Source: Lasioglossum baleicum (lineage: Eukaryota; Arthropoda; Insecta; Hymenoptera; Halictidae). From it: a DNA stretch of 64,000 nt. The DNA lies in assembly GCF_051020765.1 (NCBI RefSeq), contig NW_027469596.1, forward strand, positions 28,427-92,426, given 5' to 3'. Each line of letters begins with the position of its first letter. The first letter of the stretch is position 1. A model generated the notes under the pieces. The model worked only from the letters and a program-made list of their open reading frames with translations, was not told the DNA's origin and did not search any database. Below are positions 35,846 through 49,664 of this stretch, in pieces. A program made the position numbers and the translations under genes.

Positions 35846-38800
35846 TAATAGAAACATTTACTCAGGGAATACATGGTTTGCCTCTTCGAATATTGGAATA
35901 CGACAAGCTATGATCTTAGCCGTTCGTCTCTCAAAGAGGGTGGTAACGTTCTCGAACTGTTTGATCCTCGATCATATAAATAATACATGAAATTATGGTG
36001 CCCATCATTAAAATGTATACTATTGTGTTTCTCTGAACACAAATTTATACTCTTAATACGGGGGTTTTCATTCTCAGCAGGTATGGCGTTCAGTAAAATG
36101 TTTATTTATATACAAGTAGGTAACGCTCTAAAACGGTATACCGGTCTGCTTTAATATTGACTCCGAGAATTCAGGAGTCTATTGCCAATACGGTACGGGG
36201 TACTTACTCCCAGACTGCGTATTTTGTCTCTCGGGATCCTAGATTACGTGAAGCAATTAACTTAGCCGTTCGAATCCGAAGGAATGTCGTAACGTTCTGG
36301 AATAGTTTTACTCTCGATTTTGCTATTCGGACACGAAAATACGGTCTCCGTCAGCTGTAATGACTACTATTTTGTTTCCGTGAGCACTAGGCAAGGCACT
36401 GGCTAGTTCGGTGTTCGTTCTAGGTCGATAAGTTATTCTATAAATCGTTAGTCTTTATTCCAGTTGGTAACGTACTCGAACGGTTTGACGCTCAACTTTA
36501 ATATCCATACAATGAATCAGTGTGCCTATTGCCAATACTGTTCAACGGATTTTTTACCGGAATACCTTGGTTGACTCTCGTCATTACGGGATAGGTGAAG
36601 ATACTGATTTAGACGTTTGTCTCCCAGGACGGTGGCAACGTTCTCGAACGTTTTGACCCCGATCTTCTAATTCATACATGAAATTAAGTAACCCGTCACA
36701 CAATAGTATAATAAATTGCTTTTCTGAACACGACGACGTACCCTCGACACAGCGCGTTAGCTTCTCGAAATTTAAGGCCGTCTTTAAAGGGTTTGACTCT
36801 ATTACTGTACGTAACGTTCTTCGACTGTGTGACTCTCCAGTTCATTATTCGTTCCGTGAATTGAGGTGTCTGTTGCCAAAACTGTTCAACGTATTTGCTC
36901 TCGCAGTACATGGTTTGACACTCGGAATAACAGGATAGGTGAATCTATTGGATTTGCTGTGCTACTCTCTGACATGGTGGAAACGGTGTGCACCTGTTTG
37001 ACCATCGACCTTCTAATTTATAGATGAAATGGAGGTGCCCGTCCCTTAAATGTATACTATTGTTCTTCCCTGAATACGAAGTTATACTGTCGATTAAGCG
37101 GGTGGGGTTCGCGGAAGGCAAGGCCTTCAGTATAACCTTTGACTTTACACCAATTGTTAACGGTCTCAAACGGTTTGACGAGCTACTGCAATATTAGACC
37201 ATGATTTAAGGCATCTACTGCCAATACTATTTACTACCCAAATATTTGGTTTAACTTTCGGAATCACAGGATAGCAGAACCAATTGTCTTAGCCGTTCGA
37301 CTCTCGGCGAGCGTGGTAAAGCTCAGGAACGGTTTTGATCCTCGATCTTCTATGCCATACACGAAATTATGGTGCCAGTCGCTGTAATGAAGCCGGTCAT
37401 ACTCGCGGGTGTTAAGGCCTACTGTAATCATTTGACAATATTCCAATTGGTAACGCTCTAAAACGGTTTGTCGCTCTACTTTAATATTCAAATCGCAAAT
37501 TAAGGTGCTCATAGCCAAAGCTGTTCAGCGGACTGACACCTGAAATACCTGGTTAGACTCTCGGAGTCACAGCACATGTGAAGCTATTGTCATAGCCGTT
37601 CGTCTCACACAGAAGGTGGTACCGTTCTCGGACTGTTTCAACTGCAATCTTCTATCTCATGCATGAATTTACGGTGTCTGTTAGTAAAATGTATTGTAAT
37701 TTGTTGCACTAAGCACGATGTTATACTCTCGGTGAAATGGGTCCACGGAATGTAAGCCAGGCAGTAAATAGTATTGTACTTATTGGTAAGGTTCTCAAAC
37801 GGTTTGACTTTCTGCTTTAATATTCATGCCATATATTAGTATTTCTATTGCCAATACTGTTCAGCGCTTATACACCTGGAGTACCAGGCATGACTCTCGA
37901 AATCACATCTAAAGGTGAAGCTGTTGACTCAGCCAATCAAATCCAAAAGAATATGGTAAATATGTTGAACGTTTTGACACTCGATCTTCTAATTCATATT
38001 TGAAAATAATGTGTGCTACTGATATAATGTATACTGATTTGTTTCCGCGAGCACTAAGCATAACACTCGCTGCAGCGGGTTAGGATCCTGGAAGGGAGGG
38101 TTTCCGGTAAAAAGATTGACTTAATACCATTTGGCAATGCTCTCCAACGGTTTGGCTCATTAATTTAATATTCATTCCGTGAATTAAGGACTCTAATGTC
38201 AATACTGCTCAGTGGACTTATTCGTGAGATACCAGATTTGAGTCTCGGAATCACAAGAAATGTGAACATATTGACTCAGCCGTTCGACTCACAAACATAG
38301 TGGTAACGTTTTCGGACGGTTGGATACTTGATTTTCCTACTCCTACGTAAAAATATGGTGTACGTCTGCAAAAGTGTCTACTACTTGGTTCCTGTGAACG
38401 TGAACAAAACAATCGCTACGGCGGCTTCATTTCTCGGAATGTAAGGTATAGGTTAATGAGAATGACTTTATAGCAACTGGTAATATACTCACATCGGTTC
38501 TCGGAATCACAGGATAGGTGAAGCCATTGACTTAGCCGTTCGGCTCTGAAGGAATGTGCTGACGTTCTCGAGTAGTTTGACCCTCGCCCTTCTAAATCAT
38601 ACAGGAAATTAATTTTCCTGTCGCTAAAATGGATACTACTTTGCTTCGCGGATAACGAAATTATACTCTATATACGACGCGATATCTTCATGGAAGGTAA
38701 GGCCTTCGGCAAAAAATTTCATTCTAATCAAATTCGTAACGTTCTACGACGGCTTGACTTGGGATATTAATATTTTTACCTTTGAATAGTGTGTATGATC

Positions 38801-40826
38801 CCAATACTGCACAGCAGATTGACTCCCGGAATACCTGGTTTGACTCTCTAAATAAGAGGATACGTGATGCTACTGGCTTAGCTGTGCGACTCTCAAAGAC
38901 GGTGGTAACGTTCTCGGTTAGTTTGGCCCTAGATGTTACAATTCAAACATCAAGTTATGGAGCACGTAACTATAATCCTTACCAATTTTCTTCTCTGGAC
39001 ACAAAGTAATACTCTCGATACAGCGGGTTAATTTCTGGGAAGGGACAACCGTCGGTAAAATGTTTGACTCTATTCTATTACGTGACCATCATTAACGGTT
39101 TGACTCAGTACCTTGATATTCATAATCGGAATTACGGTGCCTATAGCCAATACCTTTCAGCGGATATAATCCCGGTATAGCGGGCATGACTCTCGGAATC
39201 ACAGGTTCGGTGGTGCTATTGAATTATCCGCTCGACTGCCAAAGAGTTTGGTAACGTTCTCGATTGGTTTGAAACACGACCTTCGAATTCATTAATGAAA
39301 TTATGGTGCCCGTCACTAAAATGTTTACTAACTTGTTCCTGCGATTACGATGTCATACCCTCGATATAGCGGGTTAGGATTTCGGACGGCAAAGTCATCA
39401 ATAATACGTCTGAGTTTATACCAACTGGTAACGCTCTAAAACGGTTTGACGCTCTACTTTAATATTCAAATCGTGAATAAATGTGCCCATTGCAAATACT
39501 GCTCTGCGGATTAACTCCTGGAATAACTGGCTTGACTCTTGGAATCACAAGCGTAGGTGTAGCTATTGACGGTGCAATTCGATTCTTCTAGATGGTGTTA
39601 ACCATCTCGAATGGTTGTGACCCACGATCTTCGAATTCATACCTGAAATTGTGGTGCCCCTCACTTAAATGTAAAATAAATACTTTCCCTGAACACGACG
39701 ATATGCTCTCAATGGAGCGGTATGGCCTTCGTTTAAACGTTTGACTTTATAGTAATTGGACGCTTTCTGCAACGGTTTGATGATCTGCATTAATAATCAA
39801 ACCATGAATTCAGGTGTATATTGCCAATAGTACCAGATTTGTCTCACGGAACCACGGAATAGGTGAAGCTATCATTCTATAACTGACTTACCCTCTATCT
39901 TCTAAATGCTACACGAAATTATGGTGCCTGACTAAAATATTTATACTAACTTTCTTCTGTGAACACGAAGTTTCACCCTCTTTACCGCCGGATAACTTCT
40001 CGGAAGCTAAGGCCTTCGGCAAAAATTTGACTCTATACGAATAGGTACCGTTTTGTAGCCGTTCGATACTTTACAATAATATACAAACCGTGAATTAAGG
40101 TGTATATTGCCAATACTGTGGAGCGGGTTCAGACGGTCAAACTGGTTTGACTCTTGGAGTCACAGGATAGGTGGAGCTGTTATCTAAGCCGTTCGACACA
40201 TATAGAACGTGGTAGCGTTTTCGAAAGTCTTTACTCATGATTTCTTTATGCATACATGTAAACAAGGTGCCCGTCATTAAAATGTATAAAAATTTGCTTC
40301 TCTGAATACGAAGATATACACCCGATACAGCGGGTTATGTTCACAGTAGGAAAAGTATTCGGAAAAAGGACTATATACAAATTGGTAATGATCTCCAAGG
40401 GATAGACTCTCTACTTTACCATACATACCGCGGAATGATGTGCCTATTGCCAATAGTTTTTAGTGGCCTTACTCCCGGAACGTCTGCCTATGCTCTCTGA
40501 TTCACAAGGACGATGAATTTATTGACTTAGGTGTGCGATTCTTCAAGAAGGTCGTAACATTCTGGGACGGTCTGACACACGATCATCCAATTCATACTTG
40601 AAACGAAGCTGCTGGTCACTAAAAGGCATACTAATTTGCTGCTCCGAACACGAAATTTCGCTCTCGATCCAGCGGGGTAGCTTCTCGGGTAGTTAGGTAT
40701 TAGGAAAGTAGAATGACTTTATAGCAATTGGTAACGTCCTCCGACGGTTTGACGGCCTGCTTTGATATTGAAGCCGTGAACAAAGGTGTCCATTGCGAAT
40801 ACTGAACAGCACATTTACCCCCGTAC
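35846..40826 (-). repeat. Satellite block 8, - orientation
   Basis: About fourteen units. Its left edge copies the breakpoint at 30730 and 54312; its right edge copies the one at 11345. The final ~500 bp matches 10840-11345 with identical spacing (offset 29480). A deletion of about 110 bp lies near 38495. Class-2 stretches lie near 36350 and 38340. Confidence 0.9.
38491..38498 (-). other. Deletion scar of about 110 bp
   Basis: GGTAATATACTCACATCGG is followed directly by TTCTCGGAATCACAGGATAG. The TTTGACGCTCTAC to GAATACCTGG part of the unit is missing. Confidence 0.6.
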
Positions 40827-43800
40827 TATGATTCTGAAAGTCAAACCAGATACTCCAGAAGTATATCCGCTTTATAGTATTGAAAATTTACACCATACCT
40901 CCGGGTATAAATAAAGTGTTGAGTCAAACTGTTGTAGAACATTACGAATTGGCATTGAGTCAAACTGTTTACCGACGACCTTACCTTCCGAGAAGCCCTG
41001 TAGTGATTGGCTAGTTTAGTGATCATCGGAAGAAATTAGTAGTCATTTTGGCACACGGACACCTTAGTTTCATGTATCATTAGGACGATCGAGAGACAAA
41101 GGGTGCGAGAACGTTACCACATTCTTCGAGACTCCAATTGCTAAATCAATCGATACACCTACCTTTCATTCCGTATGTCAAACCAGATATTCCGAACGTC
41201 AATCCGCTGCACATTATTGGCAATAGGCCCCTTAATTCACGCTATGAATATTAAAGTACAGGGTCAAATCGTCGGTGAATATTGCCAATTGGTATAGAGT
41301 CATTCTTGTTTCCGAAAACGTACCCTCCCTAGAATCAAACAAGCTGTAGCAAGTGTCGTGCATTGTGCTCACGGAAACAGATGAGTAGGCATTATAGCTG
41401 AAGCACACCATATTTTCAAATACGAATTAAACGAGAGAGGGTCATGCCGATCGAGAACATTGCTACCATATGTAAGAGACGAACGGCTACGTCAGTAGCT
41501 TCACCTACCTTGCGATTCCGAGAGTCATGCCACGTATTACGGAAGTAAATCCGCTGTACACTATTGACAATGGACTCCTTAATTGACGGATTGAATATTA
41601 AAGCAGACGGTCAAACCTTTTGAGAATGTTACCAGTTGGTATAATGTCAAACGTTTTACCGAAGGCCTTAATGTCGGAGAAGATAACACGCCGTATCGAG
41701 AGTACAACTTCGTGTATAGTGAAACACATCAGTACAAGTGTTAGTGACGGCACCTTAAATTCATATACGCATTAGAAGATCGAGCGTCAGATCGCTCGAG
41801 GACGTTGCCACCTTCTGTAAGGGACGAACGGCTAAGTGAAGTGCTTTAACTGTCCCGAGATTCCAAGAGTCATACTAGGTGGTCAAGGAGTAAATCGTCT
41901 GAACAGTATAGGCAATAGACATCTGATATCACGGTTTGAATAATAAAATAGAGCGTCACACCGTTAGATAACGTTACCAATTGCCATAAAGTCAAACGTT
42001 TCAGCGCAGACGCTACCATCCGCGGACATCACCCGTTTCCACGAGAGTATAACTTCGTGTTTAGGGTCACACATTAGTATACAACTTATTGACGGCATCT
42101 TAAATTGATGAACAAATTAGAAAATAGATGACCAATCCGATCGAAAACGTTACCACCCACATTGAGAGTCGAACGGTTCAGCCTATAGCTTCACCTCTCC
42201 TGTGATTCCTAGAATCAAATCAGGTAATCCGGGTGTAAGCCGGCTGAAATCAATTGGCAACTGACAACGTAATTCACGGTATGAATATTAATGTAGAGAG
42301 TCAAATCGACTAAGAACATTACCAATGCGCATAATGTCATACCTTTTACCGAATACCATAACCTACGAGCATCCAAACCGCTGTAGCGCGTGTCGTGCTT
42401 AATGTACACGGAAACAAAATCGTAGATATTTTGACGGCCGAGCACCGCTTGTTTGTGTGCAAACATCATTATCGGAGGCCAAAGCGTTCGAGAAAGTTAC
42501 CACCTGCTGTGTCAGATGACCGGCTAAGCGAATTGCCTCACCTACCCAGTGATTCGGAGTGTCAAACCAGATATTCCTGGAATACATCCGCTGAACAGTA
42601 TTGACAATACACACGCTAATTCACGGTATGAAGTTAAAGAAGACAGTCAACCCGTAGGAGAACATTACCAATTGGTATAAAGTCGTTACTTTTACCCAAT
42701 ACCTTTATCTCCGAGAGCCGGACCCGCTGCAGCGATTGTCTTCCGTAATTTTCACAGTCACAAATGAGTAAACATTTTAGCAGGCGGACACCTTATTGTC
42801 ATGTATAAATAGAAAAACTGACAGTGAAACCGTTGGAGAACGATCCCACCTTCTTAGACAGACGAATGGCTCGATCAATATCTTCTCCTGCCCTGTGATT
42901 GCGAGGGTCAGACCAGGTTTTCTGGGAGTCAATGCACAGCCCATTATAGCTGATGGACACATTAGTTGACGGAATGAATATTAAAGTAGGACGTCAAACC
43001 TATGTAGAACGTTACCTATTCATATAGCGTCAAACCCCTACCGAAGGCCTTAACTTCCTAAATCCTAACCCGTTGTAGAGAGTGTCTTGCTTATTGCTCA
43101 CGGAAACAAATTGGTAGCCAGTTTAGCAAACGGAGTCCTTATTTTTATGTATGACTATGTATATCGAGAGTCAAACCGCTGTAGAACGTTATCACCACCT
43201 TTTTCAGTCGAACGGTTAAGTCAGTAGCGTCACGAATCCTGTGATTCCGCGAGTCGAGCGAAGTATTCCGGGAGTGAATCCGCTGAACAGTTTGACAATA
43301 GACACCTTAATTGACAGTTCGAATGTTAAAGGGCAGAGTATAAACCTTGAAGTACGTTACCTATTCGTATAATGACAAAAGTCCTATCGCAGGCATTACC
43401 CTTCGGTAACCTAACACTGTGTATTGAGAGTGAAACTTCGTATTCAGAGATACAAAATTAGTATTCATTGCAATGACGGACATCTTAATTTTATGTATAC
43501 ATGAGAAGATCGGTAGGCGAACCGTTCCAGAAAGTTAGCACCTTCTTTGTGAAATCGCATATCTAACACAATAGCTTCACCTATCCTGTGGTTCCGGGAG
43601 CCTAACGCGGTATATTAGAAGTCTATCCGCTGAACAGTAATGGCAGTGGACTCCTTAGTTCACGTTGTGACTATTAAAGTAGAACGTGAATCCACTTGGG
43701 AGTGTTAGCAGCTGGTATAAAGCCGAACACTTTACCGAAGGCGCTACATTCCGCGAACTTCACCGGCTTCATCGAGAGTATAACCGGGTGTTTATCGAAT

Positions 43801-46800
43801 GAAATTAGTATTCATTTCAGTGTCGGGAACCTCAAGGTGATGAATGAATTAGAAGATCTAGTGTCAAACATTTCGAGCCAGTTACCTCCTTCTTGGAGAG
43901 TCGAGCAGCTAAGTCAATCGCTTCACATATCCTGTTTTTGCGACAGACAAACTTTGTACTCCGGGAGTCCATCCGCTGAACAGTTTTGTCAGTACACAGC
44001 TTATTTCACGGAATGAGTATTACAGCAGAGCATCAAACCGTTGTAGAGCTTTACCTATTCAAATAGAGTCAAACCATCTGCGGACGACCTTACCTTCCGT
44101 GAAGCATACCCGTTGTATCGAAAGTTCAACTACGTGTTCGGAGAAGAAATTAATATTCATTTCAGTGACGGACACCATAATTTCGTGTATGATTAAAAGT
44201 TCGAGGGTCAAACCGTTCGAGAACGTTACCACATTCAGTGAGAGACGAAAGCATAGGTCAATAGCTTCACCTACCTTGAGATTCCGAAAATCAAACCAGA
44301 TCTTCTAGGAGTAAATGGGATGTACAGTATTGGCAGCGCACCCCAAAATTCTCGGTTTGGACAATAGAATATAGCATCACACCGTTTGAGAGCGGTACAA
44401 ATTGCTATAAATGCAAACGATTTATCGAAGGCCCTACCTTCCGCGAACCGCAGACGCTTCATCCAGAGTATAACTTTGTGTTCAGAGAAGGAAGTTGGTA
44501 TTCATTTCAGTGTCGGGCCGCTCAATTTCATGTATGATTTATAAGATCGAGGACTAAACCGTTTGTGAACGTTTCCGTTTCCATCCACTTTGAGCATCGA
44601 TCGGCTACATCCATAGCTTCATCCATCTTGTGACTTAGAGAGTCAAACCAGGTATTCGAGGAGAAAATCATCTGATAGTTCGGGCAATAGACACCTTAAT
44701 GCCGTGCATGAATATTAAAGTACAGAATCAAACCGCTGGAGAAAGTTACAGGCTTATATAACGTCATACTCCTCAGCAGATACCTTACTTTCCTAGGACA
44801 TAACCCGCGGTATCGTGGGTAAAACTACGGTATCAGAGGAACAGACTGGTAAACGTTTTAGCAGACGGAAACCTTAACCCCATATATGAATTAGAAGATC
44901 GAGCATCAAACTGTTCGAGATCGTTACCACCTTCTATGAGAGCCGAAAGGCTGAGTCAATAGCTACACCTGTCCTGTGATTTCGAGGGTCAAGGCACGTA
45001 TTCCTGGATTAAATCATCTGATCAGTGTTGGCAATAAATGTGCTTAATCAAACGGTATGGATATTAAGGTAGACAGACAAACCGTCGATGAGCATTTACA
45101 ATTTGTATATGATCAAACTTCTTATGGAAGGCCTTGCTGTCCGAGAACCTGACCCGCTGTATCGAGAATCGTACTTCGTGTTTCGAGAAGCAAATTAGTT
45201 TTCATTTTAGTGACAGGCAACATAATTTCTTGCACGAATATGAAGCGCGATTTTCAAACCGTGCGAGAACGTTACTAACATATTTGAGTGTCGAACAGAT
45301 AAATCGGAAGCATCATGCATCCTGTTATACCGATATTGAAATCAGGAATTCCGCGTGACTGTTTGCTGCACAGGATTGGTAATTGACACCTTAGTTCACG
45401 GTTCGAATATTAAAGTAGAGCGTAAAACCGATGTAGAGCATTACCTATTCGCATAGAATCAAACTTTTTACCGAAGGCCTTGCCTCCATAGTAGTTCATC
45501 CCGCTGTAGGCAGAACCTTACGTAATGTTCACGGAAGCAAATTAGTAGACATTATAGCAGAAGAACACCTTATCGTCATGTACGAACGGAATTATCGAGA
45601 GTCAAATCGATCGTGAACGTTAACACCTTCTTTGGGAGCCGAGCGGCCGAGTCAATTGCTTCACATATCCTCCTATTCCGATAGGCAAACCAGGTATACC
45701 GGGAGTCAATCCGCTCACAATGTTGGTAATGGATACCTTATCTTGCGGTTTGAATATCAGTATATAGCGTGAAACCGTTTGAGAACGTTACAAGGTGGTA
45801 TAAAGGTAAACGTGTTACCGAAGGCCTTACACTCCGTGTACCTAATCCGCGGTATCGAGAGTATTACTTCGTAATCAGACGTCCAAATTAGTATGCATTT
45901 TAGTAACAGTCATCCTAATTTCACGTATGAGTTAGAAGATCGAGAGTTAAACCCTTTGCGAACATTATCCACTTCATTGAGGATCGAACGGCAAAGTCAA
46001 AAGCTTCTCGTATTTTATGATTCTGAGAGTCACACGACGTATTCCAATAGTAAATCGGCTGTAGAATGTTGGCAATAGAGACCCTGTTCCAGGGTATAAA
46101 TATTAAGCTAGAGAGAGAAACCGTTGTTCAACATTTTCCATTTGTATAGTCACAAACTTTTTACCGAAGACCATACCCTCCGAAAAACTAACCCGCTGGA
46201 TCGAGAGTATAACTTCGTGACCAGAAAAAGTAATTAGAATACCTTTTAGTTACCGGTACCTTAATTTCATGTAAGAATTGGAAGATCGAAAGGCAAAGTG
46301 TCCCAGATCGGTACAAATATCTTTGATAGTCGCACAGCTAAGTCAATAGGATCACCTATTCTGTGTTACCGAGAGTCAAAGCTGGTATTGCGGGATTAAA
46401 TCCACTGAACAGTATGGCAACAGACACCTTAATTCACGACATGAATATTAAAGTTGAGAGTCAAACCGTCGGAGAACATTACGAGTGGGTATAAAGTAAT
46501 ACTTTAACGAATACCGTGCGTTCCTGGAAACAAACCCGCTGCAGCGAGTGTCTTGTTTGTGGTCACGGAATCGATTGAGATGACAGTTTAGCAGAAGTAC
46601 ACCTTATATTCAAATATATATTGGAAGATCGAGTGTCATATCGTTCGAGATCATTGCCAGCTTCATTCAGAGTCGAACGGCTGAGACAAAAGCTTCGCAT
46701 ATCCTGTAATTCCGAATATCGATCCAGATATTCCTGGACAAAATGCCCTATACACAATTGGCAATAGACACCTAAATTCACGATTTGAATGTTGAAGCAG

Positions 46801-46931
46801 GCTGGGAAGCCGTCGTAGAACATTACCTCTTGGTGTACGGTCAAACTTCATACAGAATGCCTTACCCTCCGGAAAACTAATCCGCTGTAACGAGAGCATA
46901 CCATCGTGTCCAGAGAATCAAATTAGTATAC

Positions 46932-47400
46932 ATTTTAGTGTCGGGCACCCTCAATTCAATGTGTGTATCCGCAGATCGAGGGTCAAACCGTTCGAGAACG
47001 TTACTACCTTCTCCTAAGTCGAACAGCTAATTCAATAGCTTCACCTATACTGTTAATTCTGTAGTCAAACCATGTATTCCAGGAATCAAACCGCTGCATA
47101 CTATTGGCAATGGACACATTAATTCACGGTTGGCATGCAAAAGTAAAGAGCCTAACCCTTGTCCAACGTTACCGATTAGAATTATGTCAAACATACTACC
47201 GAAAACCTAACCCTCCGAGAACCTAACTCGATGTATCGAGAGTATAACTTCGCGTTCAGAGAAACAAGTTAGCAGAGTTTTTAGTGACGGACACATTAAC
47301 ATCAAGTATGAATAGGAGGATCGCGGGTCATACCGTTCAAGATGTTCACGAACTTCTGTAGGAGAGGAACCGATATGTCAATAACTTAACCTATCCTGTG
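46932..47400 (+). repeat. Long-range duplicate, copy 1
   Basis: About 470 bp that pairs with 52585-53053 at a constant offset of 5653 bp. By eye about 15 differences in the first 190 bp, roughly 92% identity, well above the likeness between neighbouring units. Shared private variants include ACGGTTGGCAT and AGAGCCTAACCCTTGTC. Confidence 0.8.
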
Positions 47401-49496
47401 GTTCGGAGTGTCAGACCAGGTGTTCCGGGAAAACGTCCGCTGAATTGTTTTGGCAATACACACCTCAATTCGCGGTTTTAATATTAAAGTAGAGCGTCAC
47501 TCCATTTGCGAATCTTACCAATTGGTATAGAGTCAAACGTTTTTCTGATGACCTTACCCTGAGAATGTCAAATCCCCTGTATCGAGGGTATTATTTCGGG
47601 ACCAGAGTAAACATTTTAGTGATGGGCATCGTAGGTTCTTGTGTGAATTACGTCATAGACGGTCAAACAGTCCGAGAACGATAGCACACTCTATAGGATC
47701 GAACGGATGAGTCATTAGCTTCATCCACCCTGGGTTTCCGAAAGACAAACCAGGCAGTCCGGAAATTAACTAGCTGAACAATATTGAGATTAGAGATCTT
47801 AGGACTCGGTTTGAATATTAAAGTAGTTCGTCAAAGCGTTTTGAGAGCGTTACAAGTCGGTAAAATGTCAATGGCTTTAGTGAAGTCCTTGCACTCCGAA
47901 GAACTAACACGCTACAACGAGTGTATAACATGATATTCAGCGGACGAATTATTATTCATTTTAGTGACAGTACCCTAGTTTCATGTATGAATAAGAAGAT
48001 CGAGCGTCAAACACTTCGAGAGCGTGACCACACTCCATGAGATTCAAACGGCTAAGTCTATAGCTTTACCCATCCTGTGAACTCCAGAAAAGAACCAGTT
48101 ATACCGTGAGTAAATCCGCTGAACAGTATTTGCAAAATTGCTGAAAATTTACAGAGTCGAACCGTTGTAGACGGATTCCTATTGGTAGGGAATCAAACAT
48201 TACATCGGGGGCCTTACTCTTCGCGAACCTAATCCTCTGTATCGAAAGTATAACTACGTGATCAGGGAGATAAATTAGTATATATCTTAGTAACTTAATT
48301 GCATGCAAGAATAAGGAGATCTAGGGTCACACCGTTCGAGCACGATATTTCCTTATTTTCGGATCGATCGGCTAAGTCATTAGCATCAGCGATGCAGTGA
48401 TTCTGAGAGGCCAACCAGATGTTGCGTGAGTAAATCCGCTGTATTAAATTTGCACTGAATACGTTTATTTGCGGCTATGACATTAAACTCGAGCGTCAAT
48501 CCGTTGTTGAAAGATACTTATTGGTACAGAGAAAAACCTTTGACAGAAGGCATTACCTTCCGAGAATTCAACCGTCTGTATCTAGTGTAGTACTTCGTTT
48601 TCGCAGAAGCAAATGATTTCACATTTTAGAGACTGGCACCTGAACTTCATGTATGCATAAGAAGATCGAGTGTGGAACCATTGCCGAGCGTTACCACCTT
48701 CCCTGTGAATCGAACGACTGTGCCAATTGCTACACCTATCCCATGATTCAGAGTGTCAAACCATGTATTCCGGGAGTAAATGCGCGGATGAGTGTAGGCA
48801 ATTGGCACCTTAATACAACGAATGAATATTAAGGCGGAACATCATACCGTTGTAGAACGTTACCTATTCGTATAAAGCCAAACCTTTTCCCGATAGTCCT
48901 ACCTTCGGAGACGCTAACCCGCCGTATCAAGAGTATATCATTGTGAACAGAGAAAGAAACAAGACTCCATTTCAGCGACGGGCACCATAACTTCATTTAT
49001 GAATTAGAAGACCGAGGGCCAAACCGTTCGCGAACGTTGCTACCTTCTGCGATTGACGAACGGCGACAACAGTAGCTTCACCTATCCTGTGATTCGGAGA
49101 GTCACACCAGATATCCCGAGATAAATCCGCAATACAGTATTGGCAATTGACACCTTAATTTGCGGTATAAATAGTAATATAGATATTCGAAACACCATAG
49201 AACGGTACCTAATGGTATATGTTCATACATTGTATCGGATACCTTACCACGGAGAACATACCTTGCTGCCGAATGTGACTTGCTTAGTGTTCAAGGAAAT
49301 AGATTATTGGACTCTTTCGAAGACGGACACTTGAATGTCATATATCAATTGAAAGATGTAGGTTCAAATCGTCCGTGAACGTGTCCACCTCTTTTGAAAG
49401 TCAAACGGCTAGGTGAAAAGTTTCTCCAATCGCGGGATTCGGAAAGTCAAATCAGGTATTGCTGGAGTAAATGCGATAGACAGTACTTCCAATGGA

Positions 49497-49664
49497 CGCC
49501 TTAATTCACGGCTTGAATAAAAAACTAGACGGCCAATCTGATCGAGAAGGTTAGCACCTTCTGTGAGAGACTATCGGCTAAGTCAGTAACTTCTCCTACC
49601 CCGTGATTCCGAGAGTTAAACCAGGTATTCCGGGAGTAAATCTGAGTAGAGTATTGGCAACTTA
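49497..49664 (+). repeat. Hybrid 168-bp half-unit (A/B recombinant)
   Basis: A landmarks at 49497 and 49665 are 168 bp apart. The unit starts as A (CACGGCTTGAAT) and finishes as B (GGTTAGCACCTTCTGTGAG, GGCTAAGTCAGTAACTTC). Confidence 0.75.
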
